Position numbers and translations under genes: made by a program | Part shown: positions 10,741 to 22,952 of the stretch, one piece after another | Position numbering within the stretch: position 1 is the first letter of the stretch | Layout: each line of letters begins with the position of its first letter | Notes under the pieces: model-generated | Databases searched by the model: none | What the model was told of the DNA's origin: nothing | What the model saw: only the letters and a program-made list of their open reading frames with translations | Origin: Amphibalanus amphitrite | Taxonomy: Eukaryota > Arthropoda > Thecostraca > Balanomorpha > Balanidae | Assembly (NCBI RefSeq): GCF_019059575.1 | Contig: NW_024882307.1 | Location: 248,001-312,000, forward strand | Length of the DNA: 64,000 bases | Direction of reading: 5' to 3'

Positions 10741-11330
10741 TAAACCCGCGACCGCCTGGGGAGAGGTCGGATCCGACCCCCCCCCCCCCTCCGTTTTTCT
10801 TGAATAACTCATGAACCGCCTACGCTATCAACTTGAAACTTGGCATACCTTCTCCCCCATAAATTTGACGTCTCCTGTGTAATTTTGAAGAAAATTTTCC
10901 AAAACTTTTTGAGATATATCGATTTTAGTGATGTAACTACATGGCGTTTTCAGTCAAAAAGTGGTAAATGTTTTAAAAAATCACCAGAAATCAAAGTTTA
11001 AAGCAAATTGCAAATTACGGACATGAGTATGTAGACGCAGCTTAACGAGTTCTTTTGGCTATCACGGATTTTCCATAAAATGCGTTTTTCACCCCTAAAA
11101 ATTCAAAAACTATATTTTTTTTTCGGAAAACCGCTAATAAAATCCAAAATTTTGAGAATTTCTAAAAAATTGGAACATATGTTATAGAGCTCTATAACAA
11201 CATTAGATGTCCCAAATTTCAACTTTCTATCTTGACTTTTAACCCCCAAATTGTAAAAAATAGCTCGGCACTGGTGCCCATGCCCAACATGCATAGGGCA
11301 TGGTGACGTCATAAGCATTTTATCATTCTA
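10741..11330. mobile_element. Left-end fragment of a TTAA-type hairpin element
   Basis: AAACCCGCGACCGCC followed by the palindromic hairpin GGTCGGATCCGACC and a C-run resembles the left end of family members at 34248 and 62072. The AT-rich interior follows, but no matching right end is found. Confidence 0.4.
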
Positions 11331-12069
11331 AATTATTGGAACTCAATGTGATTCGTTTAGCGTCGGCTAGAGCCCGCAGAGTGCCAATATGCCTAAATTT
11401 TGATATGTTTTACTTTGACGACTGACCTGTGATGCCATCAGTCGGACCTTAAGACCAACAAAATTAGGTTTCGCTGAACAGTTTATCAGGCTACAATTTA
11501 CAGCAGCCGAGTTTGTCTGGAGTACGAATTAACCGCAAGGCTTCTCGCGTGATTGAAACCTCATGCAGTCAGGCCGCTAAAGTTTAATAGGATGACATAT
11601 CACGCTAGTGATTTAATTACTTTTGCACCAACCGAATCGTGCAACAGAAAATTCGACACTGATCCCAAAGAGTATGAAAGGTAAATAAGACTGATGGCAA
11701 GAAACTGTGACTAGTGAGACGGCTATGGCAGGCTTATTTTCACCAAATGTCAGTGGGGTGTATACTGTATAATGTATAAGAATTAGCACGGTGGATCGGA
11801 ATCTGTCTGGTTTTCGGACTACCTCAGCATGTGAACCGGTCTTATCAATTACAACTATACCGACTCCAGTCATAAATCCTTGGATTAAAACCTGACGAGA
11901 TGTCTGCGACGCTAATCACGCTGGATCCAAATATGTAAATGGTAGTTTGAAAACACCTACAATATATTACACTTGGTTTAAAATATCTAATATATTACAT
12001 TTTATAGTACGCAGGCATCGTATGTCCCATTTTTCATGTCATTCTTTTGTGTATGAAACGCTAAACAAA
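11331..12069. other. No gene recognised
   Basis: Unique-looking sequence without a recognisable open frame or repeat. Confidence 0.45.
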
Positions 12070-13808
12070 ACGTGAATACGGGCCCAGGGCCCGTATTCAC
12101 GTCGGAATTTTTCGTAAGATTTATCTTACGATCGCTCTTTGTCGTACGATAATTTGGTATTCACGTTGGCATCGCAAACAGTTAAGATTTATCTTACGAT
12201 CAAAATTTTGGTCGTAGACATTTGTCGTACGATCGATCGTAAGTGCGATTCACGTCGGGACATCTTAACTCGAATCTTAAGATGATCGTAAGACCTTAAT
12301 GATGAAGGTATTGGGAAGATACGACTACTCACTGAGCTGTCGTAAGACGTCACCTATGCTTATGAATTGTATATTTAGGTATTGAAATTGTTGTTTATGA
12401 TTTTTTTCTTGCGAGCGAGCACGAAAAAGAGCTTTCAATGTAACGGGAAAATATCAGTATGAGTGGTAGGTACAGCTCGGACCGGCCCGCCCTATTACGC
12501 TTTTGAGAAGCTTTTATCTCGGCCACCGTTGGGCCGATTGAACCACGGTCTTTTTTGTTTGGTAGCCCCATCCCTCCTACCTCGTAATTGACTACTCTTG
12601 ATGCACCTGGGTGATCGCCGTGTCATGTGGCTCTTGCGAAGCCAAGGGAGTCACCTCAGAACCCAAAGTCGTTCTGCTGAATTTACGTTTTTGAGAGGAT
12701 TATGTCTGAGTAAGCACAGGATCGATTTACTAGGAAATATCTTTGTAGGGTATATTCATCCATTCTGCCAAGGACACGACTTTTCTCGATGCATGTGGGT
12801 GACCATGGCTGCACGTGCCACGTGCATAATAAAGAAATGTCATGTTTGTAGCAATTACAATAACTATGTAATTATCGTGCCCATTGCGCTGAAACTTGGC
12901 ATGCTGGTAGGCACTCATCGGGCAATGCATTTCCATGTGTCACGTTAGGGGTACTACTGCACGTGCGCACGTGCAGTGGTCGCTCCTAGATCTCGGGAAC
13001 GGCTGGACCAATTGCGCTCAAAATTGGCACACCGGTAGGGACCGCTTAGTAGCGTGCCGGGCAAAAGTCGTTTGGGACCCCGTTTGCACGTGCGCACGTG
13101 CAGGAGGCCGCTTCCATATATAGAGAACGGCGAGGCCGATTGCGCCCAAATTTGGTACACCTTTAGGAACCACTTAAGAGGGTGCCGAGCAAATGTCATT
13201 TGTGACTCCGGTTGCACGTGCGCGCGCGCAGCAGGCCGCTTCCGGATCTCGAGGACGGCTAGGCCGATTGCGATTAAATTTGGTGCGCCTTTAGGAATCG
13301 CTCAGGAGGTTGTAGAGCAAAAGTCAATTGTGACCCTGTTCGCACTTCGCACGTGTGCACGCGCAATAGGCCGCATCCGGATCTCGAGAACGGCTGCACT
13401 GTAAACTTTTTTACTCCCGGCTGGGGGGTAAACCCGCTGTTACGGAGTAGCGTACTCCGCAGACGTTTTTTACACCCCACCGTGGAGTAACTCTTCTAGG
13501 ATACCCTCGCACAGGGAGTGAACCCTTTCGATTTTACCCCCGATCCAGGGGTAAACCCTTTTAATTACACTCGCACAGAGGGTAGACCCTTTTCATTTAC
13601 CCTCTGACAGGGAGTTACCCCCGGCGTTAACCCTCTGACAAGGAGTTACCCCCGTTCTTTACCCTTTATAATGGGGTAAAAATTACCCAACGACAGGGGG
13701 TAAATGGAAAGGGTAACCCTTTGTCGTGGAGAAAAACGTCTGCGTAGGGGATCGAGAACGAGAAAGACAAAGGCAAAGAACTACCGAAAGAAGAAGAGAT
13801 AGAGGACA

Positions 13809-13810
<2 letters not shown>

Positions 13811-13890
<80 letters not shown>

Positions 13891-13891
13891 G
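13811..13891. repeat. (GA)n microsatellite
   Basis: About 80 bp of nearly pure GA dinucleotide repeat, which generates Arg-Glu and Ser-Leu repeat frames with no biological meaning. Confidence 0.95.
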
Positions 13892-13921
13892 TTTCAATTG
13901 GATACAATACACATTAAAAAT

Positions 13922-13987
13922 CTCACCTCTCGTCCTTCCAACGGCCCCTCAGCATCTTCCATCTTCTTGGCAAGCTTTTGTATTTTG
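13922..13987 (-). other. Exon-like segment inside the CACTA-like element (tentative)
   Basis: On the minus strand an open stretch reads KIQKLAKKMEDAEGPLEGRE and ends in GAG|GTGAGA, a good splice donor. The upstream AAAAG acceptor is weak. It could be a captured host exon or chance; no family is recognised. Confidence 0.2.
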
Positions 13988-15100
13988 AAATGATGGGATG
14001 AATTTGTCGTGCTTATTGATCGATCAGCCTTCATTTTTCCTTTGCTTAGATGCTATTGAATCACTGCTGCACCGCTTTTTGTCGCACCAACACGCTGAGC
14101 ACTGCTGCACAACCAACGCCTCTCGAGACACAATATGGCGTGGCGACGCAGTTCCTCCCGCGCATGCGCGGCAAAATTACTCCCGAAACGAGGGTCGGGT
14201 ACCCGCTCGACCTGAACCCGTGACCCTCGAATCGAGAGTAAAAACGACAGATCCGCTTTTTGAGGGTTATATACCCCAGATCAGGGAGTACGTGACCCTC
14301 GAATCGATAGTAGTTAAAGGGAGGTGAGCAAGTTGGAGAGTAATTGGAAGGGTAAATTGCAGAACTCTGACTGGTAACTCCCGTTTCAAGGGTGACCCCT
14401 AAAGATATACCCCCGTTTCGAGGGTTTACCCCCCAGCCGGGAGTAAAAAAGTTTTCAGTGTGGGCCGATTGCGCTTAAATTTGGTACACCTTTAGGAATC
14501 GCTTAGGAGGGTGCCGAGCAAAAGTCAATTGTGACGCAATTGGCACGTGCGCACGCGCAAAATTGCACACGCGCTCAAATTTGGTGCACCGTTGGGGACC
14601 GACTAGTAGGGTGGTTCGTGCTTAAAAGGACCCTCCCTGCTCCACCTTCAAAAAAGTTAATGAATTGGCATACAAGTAGTGTTGCATGGTACCTAGAGAG
14701 TGAGCAAAAATGAATATCAACCAAATTTCATTGAAAAATATTAAAGGAAATAGTTCACTTTTAACATGGGGTTTTGAACTGGAATAGCAGTTTCGTAGCT
14801 TGAGCTGAGACTAGCACAAATCAGGAGCTTTTACGGCTCAACGATCACCCTAGACGAAGATCTTCCATTTCTCGTTCCGAGGAATGCGTGCCTTGCACAG
14901 GAATGCAGCCACGTCATCGTCAGCCAATCAGCATGCTGCTTACAGCCAATGCATACAGCCAATGTCGGGTCAAGGTCAGGTCAAACACCTGAAATCGGGC
15001 TTTCAGTAGCATGGACTTCAGGACTTCGCAATGGGCGCCTCTCGTCTTAAACTGTCAAAACGGTACACAATCCTTCATATAAGGCCTGGAGTACTTTGGA

Positions 15101-15454
15101 TGAGGTCACCAAAGGTCAATGACCTTCAGGTGACCTTGACACCCACCCTAATGCATGGGAGCAACATCAAATCACATGTTTGAACGTTTGAAACCACGAA
15201 AAGCTTGCAAACGCGCGGCTAATGCGAGCCGACATACGCCGAATCGCGATTCCGGCTAAACATGGTCTCGGAAAAGAAGTCACAGGTCAAAGGTCATTTG
15301 GGTCAGGGTCATAAAATTTTCAGGGTAGGTGTAAAATTGATCAATGCGAGGGTACTGAAAGTTTCGTCGCGATCGGCCGCTTTTTACGCGAGTTATTCGC
15401 GAAAAACTTTAGGGGGGTTGCATCAACCCCCCCCCCTGTGCCGGCGAGGGTTAA
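15101..15454. mobile_element. Right-end fragment of a family T1 TTAA element
   Basis: This segment is homologous to 7928-8282 and ends in the hairpin GGGTTGCATCAACCC and GCCGGCGAGGGTTAA (TTAA at 15451-15454). Its left half is missing or replaced. Confidence 0.75.
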
Positions 15455-15974
15455 AATGCATATTTTATCGATTTATTCTTCATATGATCATTTGTAATAT
15501 AATAATATAGTTTCCATAATACCTAATGGTAAAATAATTTCCATAATAACTTTGAAGCATACTAAATCTGTGGTACCTTTATAATGTTAAGAATAGCTCA
15601 CTAATAACTGTTTGAATATATTTCGTTTGCTGTATCATTTGACGGAGGATCCATTTTCTATGTCGTCCCGGAATATGCTGCTAAAAATCAAATCTTCGGA
15701 ACTGCTACGACATCTTAAAGTTGGGTCGTAGGATGAATCCTAGGACTTTTGACATGAATACCAAATTATCTTAAGATTGTCAACGTGAATTAGAAGTATC
15801 CTAAATATCCAGACTGATCGTACGATAAAAAGTTAAGATGGTCAACATGAATACCAAATCGATCGTACGATGAAAACTGATCGTAAGATGTCGACGTGAA
15901 TACGGGCCCTGATTCTCTGACAGCTCGGAAATGGACGGAAGAAACACATTTGAGCACTATGATTAATTTATTTA

Positions 15975-16115
<141 letters not shown>

Positions 16116-16433
16116 TTGATCATTGAATAAAACAGCGGCTTCAGCATTGATTATTTTCTTCGTTGTGCTCTCGATGTTACGAATCACTTTTTTACCGATG
16201 GCTGTGTGCTTAGCAAGCAAAGATCCTAAAGTCATGATGACAAGTAAAGTGAAGTAGCGCATGTTGATATATTGGGTAAACTCAACGTTTCATCTCTCAT
16301 GAGACATTATCAAGAGTGAATATACAATTTGTTAAATGGTGAGAACATGGTGCTTATCAAGTTATCCCAGACATGTTTGCCCGTATCATATAATATATCG
16401 CAATATAATCTCACTTCGCTCGATGAACTACAG

Positions 16434-16641
16434 AACGCACACAGAAACAACTCACGGCCAGCGACTAACTAGGAAACAGGCTGTAGACAACATGAGCATA
16501 TTAGACAGATGTCAAAACCGTAGAAAACTACAAGTATTAGAATCTATTTACATCAGAGACCACGACCCAACCATAAATCGTCAAGTCAATGCACGAGGAA
16601 CGCTCACGCTTTATGAAGGCCAAGTGATAGGACCGCGGTGA
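16434..16641 (+). pseudogene. C-terminal tail of a Penelope-like element ORF (GIY-YIG region)
   Basis: About 68 codons end in TGA at 16639-16641. The visible motif SILDRCQNRRKLQVLESIYI, followed by RDHDPTINRQ, resembles the tail after the GIY-YIG endonuclease domain of Penelope-like polyproteins, where an ILD...K..LES.YI...P.LN.Q pattern is usual. The reverse transcriptase and the endonuclease core are absent, so this is a dead 5'-truncated copy. The upstream ATG at 16336 lies in the inverted arm and is not the natural start. Confidence 0.55.
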
Positions 16642-17010
16642 ACGTAGGATGACAGCGACGTTGTGAAAGACTGTAGATATGTGAGTATGTGTGTGTATTT
16701 GTAAGTGTCGAGTTCAATATTGCATTGTAAATATGTCCGGTATTCCTATGCACGATATGTCTCGTAGTTTACTTAGCGGGATGCGTATCAGCCAACTGTA
16801 GATTCTGTTGCACACTCTTCACGAGCGTATAAAATCATTGCACTTTTTGCTATTATAAGGTGACAGATTTGTGACAATCTTGTGTATTTAGGACTGTAGT
16901 TCATCGAGCGAAGTGAGATTATATTGCGATATATTATATGATACGGGCAAACATGTCTGGGATAACTTGATAAGCACCATGTTCTCACCATTTAACAAAT
17001 TGTATATTCA

Positions 17011-17070
17011 CTCTTGATAATGTCTCATGAGAGATGAAACGTTGAGTTTACCCAATATATCAACATGCGC
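17011..17070 (+). ncRNA. Degenerate hammerhead-ribozyme-like fold in the right arm
   Basis: TTGATAA (compare the hammerhead CTGATGA core) is followed by a TCTC-ATGA-GAGA stem, then GAAAC and a GTTGA...TCAAC stem. Penelope-like elements are known to carry hammerhead motifs in their terminal repeats. Core changes and ATG where a cleavable NUH is expected argue that it is inactive. The same motif is on the minus strand at 16257-16316 in the left arm. Confidence 0.35.
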
Positions 17071-17237
17071 TACTTCACTTTACTTGTCATCATGACTTTA
17101 GGATCTTTGCTTGCTAAGCACACAGCCATCGGTAAAAAAGTGATTCGTAACATCGAGAGCACAACGAAGAAAATAATCAATGCTGAAGCCGCTGTTTTAT
17201 TCAATGATCAATGCATCAAAAACAATCTGCTTCCGAA

Positions 17238-18925
<1,688 letters not shown>

Positions 18926-19003
18926 TTAAAGGTAGTGTGCCAGCTTTCCTGGACCGTATGGAGTTAATGGCCCAGATAAGGAGAACCGGATTTTTAGAAC
19001 TTT

Positions 19004-21053
19004 TCCTACATGCCGGGGTATGTCTTAAGCACAGCACGAGCCGGGCAGTAAAACTATGACCAAGAAACTGTCGGTGTCAAAATGCCATGTTATTTGATAG
19101 GCCGGGCAGGAAACAAAAGTTTACTGCCCGAGTTTACTGCCCAGGGCAATGACCTCTAAACTACAGTTTATCGCATTAGCCCATGGAGGTATAATTGATA
19201 GGGAATGTATAATTGACATCATTATTGCATGATATTTGCCGCGTAAAATTAGAAAACTAACATTTTTTGGAAAAAAATATCTGCTCTGCTTATTAAGGGT
19301 TTTGAAATACTTAGTATTGGTTACAAAGCCGAAATTATGGCAAGATATGCTCCTATTAATCGAAATCCGTTATCGCTTGTTTCTTATCTTCGTTTGATAT
19401 GTCCACTGATACCTTGGGCCTAAGTTATTGCGTTATTATTTGACAGTTGTAGTCCTTTCCTCGAAACAAACATGTAAAATATGGAAAATATAATGTATTT
19501 CACGAAAGTTTAGCCATAGGTCATCAACAAAGTACGATTACATAAATAAAGAAAAGATGCTTGCAAGGGCACTGGAAAATTCACGTTTAATCACTAGGAA
19601 TATTACACCTTCTCATGTTCTTATGACGTGGCAAATTATTCATGCATGATGTTCCTTGGATATCCAATTGTTGTGCCATTCTGAGTTGATATTTTCAGAC
19701 GCGATTCTTTTTGAAGTGAGGTATTTTGATGCATTTTCTTCTATAAATTTCCTTTAAAGCTTTATCCACAGCAGTAGCGCAATCACTGTTCGGAAATTAT
19801 GGACAAAACAATTGTATAAAAATGTCACCAAAACCTGTCGAAACTACTTAGCATGTATGCGGCATGTAGGAAAAATCTTACTGACCTCAGCCGTACGAAA
19901 TTATTTGGAAACTCGGTTTGCAAAATTTGACTCCGGCCCTCGTGCTTCGCACTCGGGCCTACGTCAATTTTGCAAACCTCGTTTCCAAATAATTTCGTCG
20001 GCCCGGTCAGTAATATATATTCCTACATGCCGGGGTATGTCTTAAGCACAGCACGAGCCGGGCAGTAAAACTATGACCAAGAAACTGTCGGTGTCAAAAT
20101 GCCATGTTATTTGATAGGCCGGGCAGGAAACAAAAGTTTACTGCCCGAGTTTACTGCCCAGGGCAATGACCTCTTAACTACAGTTTATATGCAGTTTATC
20201 GCATTAGCCCAGAGGTATAATTGACAGGGAATGTATAATTGACATCATTATTGCATGATATTTGCCGCGTAAAATTAGAAAACTAACATTTTTTGGTAGA
20301 AAATATCTGCTTTGCTTATCAAGGGTTTTGAAATATTTTGCATTGGTTACAAAGCCGAAATTATGTTAAGATATGCGCCTAATAATCGAAATCCGTTATC
20401 GCTTGTTATCTTATCTTCGTTTGATATGTCTACTGAGACCTTGGGCCTAAGTTATTGCGTTATCATTTGACAGTTGTAGTCCTTTCCTCGAAACAAACAT
20501 GTAAAATATGGAAAATATAATGTATTTCACGAAAGATTACCCATAGGGCATCAACAAAGTACGATTACATAAATAAAGAAAAGATTCTTGCAAGAGCACT
20601 GGAAAATTTACGTTTAATCACTAGGATTATTATACCTTCTTCTTGTTCTTATGTCGTGGCAAATTATTCATGCATTACGTTCCTTGGATATCTAGTTGTT
20701 GTGCCATTCTGAGTTGATATTTTCAGACCCGATTCTTTTTGAAGTAAGGTGTTTTGATGCATTTTCTTCTATAAATTTCCTTTAAAGCTTTATCCACAGC
20801 ACTCAGCAGTAGCGCAATCACTGTTAGGAAATTATGGACAAAACAATTTAATAAAAGTATCACCAAAACCTGTCGAAACTACTTAGCAGGTATGCGGCAT
20901 GTAGGAAAAATCTTACTGACCTCAGCCGTACGAAATTATTTGGAAACTCGGTTTGCAAAATTTGACTCCGGCCCTCGTGCTTCGCACTCGGGCCTACGTC
21001 AATTTTGCAAACCTCGTTTCCAAATAATTTCGTCGGCCCGGTCAGTAATATAT
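19004..21053. repeat. Two head-to-tail copies of a 1,017-bp repeat inserted in the TTAA element
   Basis: Units begin TCCTACATGCCGGGGTATGT at 19004 and 20021. They carry GGGCAGTAAA-type inverted motifs near the start and end in a long hairpin (about 19903-20003 and 20930-21033) followed by GGTCAGTAATATATA. The sibling element shows the uninterrupted target (GAACTTATCCATACC). Tandem head-to-tail copies with a 3' hairpin recall Helitron-like elements, but diagnostic ends are not clear. Confidence 0.7.
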
Positions 21054-21084
21054 AATCTATACCTTCAAAACTCATGGAAACGTC

Positions 21085-21983
21085 TTAACCCTCGCATGTG
21101 TGCGGCGTTTTCCAGCTTCTAATGTGTAGGGGGGGGGGTCGGTTGGACCCCCCGTTTGGCCCCTGATCGAGCTAGAGCTTCGCGAAAAAAAACAAGCGTG
21201 TTGCCCGTGACGAGAGGAAGCCGATGATACCCAATTTTAAGGTCCTAGGTCATTGGTTGACCTTCCAGGTCAGGTCAATGACCCAAAGTCGGGAAAATCG
21301 GGACCTATTAGAAAGTCGTAAAGTGTGGCTGCTAAGGGGTTTTTCGGGGTGCTGATCACGAATATCGTGTTAGTTTTGATCACAGATGATGTCTTTAAGC
21401 ATTTAGACCAGGTCGGGTCAGGTCAGGTCAGGTCAACCAGTAGGCGTCGTGACGGGTATTCGTAGTACGTGTCAACCGCCTCTGACAGCTTCGTAACATG
21501 TTACGAAGGCACCAAAACTACTTCGTAAATGTTCAAATGGTTGCTAAATTCGAATTCAGCTCCAAAAACTAGCCTAGAAACATGTAAAACTCGAAAAAGT
21601 TAACCGAGGTCACCCGAGGTCACCAAAGGTCAATGACCTGACCTGACCTTCAGGTGACCTTGACACCCACCCTACTGCATGGGAGCAACATCACATCACA
21701 TGTTTGAACGTTTGAAACCACGAAAAGCTTGCAAACGCGCGGCTAATGCGAGCCGACGTACGCCAAATCGCGATTCCGGCCAAACATGGTCTCGGAAAAG
21801 AGGTCACAGGTCAAAGGTCATTTGGGTCAGGGTCATGAAATTTTCAGGGTAGGTGTAAAATTGATCAATGCGAGGGTACTGAAAGTTTCGTCGCGATCGG
21901 CCGCTTTTTACGCGAGTTATTCGCGAAAAACCATGGGGGGTCCATCCGACCCCCCCCCCCCCCCCTACACATGCGAGGGTTAA
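21085..21983. mobile_element. piggyBac-like TTAA element, intact ends, 899 bp (family T1)
   Basis: TTAACCCTCGCATGTG and CATGCGAGGGTTAA form the inverted ends, with hairpins GGGGTCGGTTGGACCCC and GGGGTCCATCCGACCCC just inside. The interior is dense in AGGTCA/TGACCT motifs. The sibling host copy shows a single TTAA at 26981-26984, so the boundaries and TTAA duplication are directly confirmed. Confidence 0.92.
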
Positions 21984-22188
21984 ATTCTTCAAATTTTGAG
22001 TACCCCAGTGCGAAATTCGCCCCGACGGGTTGTCGGTCGTACCCCAACCACATTTCACACCACTATGAACAATAAATGCACACACTGAAATCGCTATTAC
22101 CGATATGCTCATCCAATCAAGTTTCGATAAACCCGTTCATCATCATCTCCTGCGGTTTCGAACACGCCTGTTAGGTGGTGCCGGTAGA

Positions 22189-22410
22189 CCGCGCCCAAAG
22201 CCAGGGCCCCGGTAACGTCAGGTAGCCGAGTCGGGGCAGCGTGCGCTGACCCAAGCCGGGGCCGCGCGTCCTCCCGGTGTCATGTGATAGCCCGGGGCTG
22301 CCCACGGGGATGCGGTAGACCGCGCCCAAAGCTGCGGCCCCGGCTTAGGTCAGCGCACGCTGCCCCGACTCGGCTACCTCACGTTACCGGGGCCCTGGCT
22401 TTGGGCGCGG
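22189..22410. repeat. 222-bp GC-rich palindrome inside the TTAA element
   Basis: CCGCGCCCAAAGCCAGGGCC at the start pairs with GGCCCTGGCTTTGGGCGCGG at the end, with an inner repeat around GGCAGCGTGCGCTGAC. The sibling palindrome is at 26555-26776 and has the same length. Confidence 0.85.
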
Positions 22411-22952
22411 CTTCTGCTCATACTTTGTGGTGCGGTGGTGGTGCGTCGGGCCGCGCGCTCTGACTTCGGCCAAGAAAAATGCGTCAGCTGATCATTGTCA
22501 TTTCTGCCACTTGCGTGTGGTGAAATGGGGTCATAACTTAAGAGACGGCTTTTTCATATCAATTATTTTACATAAAATCATATTTCAAACCATAAATAAT
22601 GTTCGACAGCCAAATAAAAGAAACAATACCAATACAGGCTTACAGTTTAAGGCTCGACATTGTGTTGTCTACGATTAGACAGCTGATAACTCATTCCCGT
22701 ACGTCGTAACTCTATAATGACCTCTGCTTATTGTCACATGTGCGCCGCATTCGCGATTGTTGCCGACGCCTGTTTACAGGTCAGCCCACTACAGTTGTTA
22801 TACATATCGAAAAACCGATAAACTTTTAGGCGAAAAAGGCACTATTCCAGGCCCATTTTTGATTTTTTTTGCGATATTAGGTAAAAGCAGAAGCTTCTTA
22901 TCCTAGGAAAAATAAAATGGGAAATCTTTCAAAGGTGGCACACTACCTTTAA

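Larger units (their letters stand above)
13397..14460. mobile_element. CACTA/EnSpm-like non-autonomous element, 1,064 bp
   Basis: It starts CACTGTAAACTTTTTTACTC and ends GAGTAAAAAAGTTTTCAGTG, inverted repeats that extend through CCCGGCTGGGGGGTAAACCC. A TG dinucleotide flanks both sides, and sibling satellite units show the uninterrupted target. CACTG ends and a 2-bp duplication fit animal CACTA-type elements. Subterminal zones carry degenerate ACCCTTTnnATTTACCC-like repeats. A (GA)n tract lies inside. Confidence 0.75.
12940..14600. repeat. Tandem repeat of about 133 bp with CACGTG motifs, interrupted by a transposon
   Basis: Units share GCACGTGCGCACGTGC, then AACGGCTRGGCCGATTGCGC and a GGTRCACC(T/G)TTAGG block. 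Copies start near 12958, 13086, 13213 and 13338; the fourth is split by the element at 13397-14460 and resumes at 14461, with a partial unit after that. The open frames across it are by-products. Confidence 0.75.
12087..15909. mobile_element. Element with GGGCCCGTATTCACG inverted ends, heavily invaded
   Basis: The left end GGGCCCGTATTCACGTCG and the right end CGACGTGAATACGGGCCC are inverted. The outer 200-220 bp on each side carry repeated ATCTTACGAT, CGTACGAT and GGTATTCACG motifs in opposite orientation. Inside lie a satellite-like array, a CACTA-like element and a TTAA-element fragment. An extra CGTGAATACGGGCCC at 12071-12085 directly abuts the left end and makes a 32-bp palindrome. The superfamily is not assigned. 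Confidence 0.65.
18926..22952. mobile_element. TTAA element of the TTAAAGGTAGTGTGCCA family, expanded by two insertions
   Basis: It has ends TTAAAGGTAGTGTGCCA and the reverse TGGCACACTACCTTTAA, with TTAA on each side. It is the reverse-orientation sibling of the 1,072-bp copy at 26020-27091. It is enlarged by a tandem insertion (about 19003-21053) and a family T1 TTAA element (21085-21983). A 222-bp palindromic region lies at 22189-22410. Confidence 0.82.

Noticed and set aside
13683-13917. Arg-Glu and Ser-Leu repeat open frames
   Set aside because: Direct translation of the (GA)n microsatellite.
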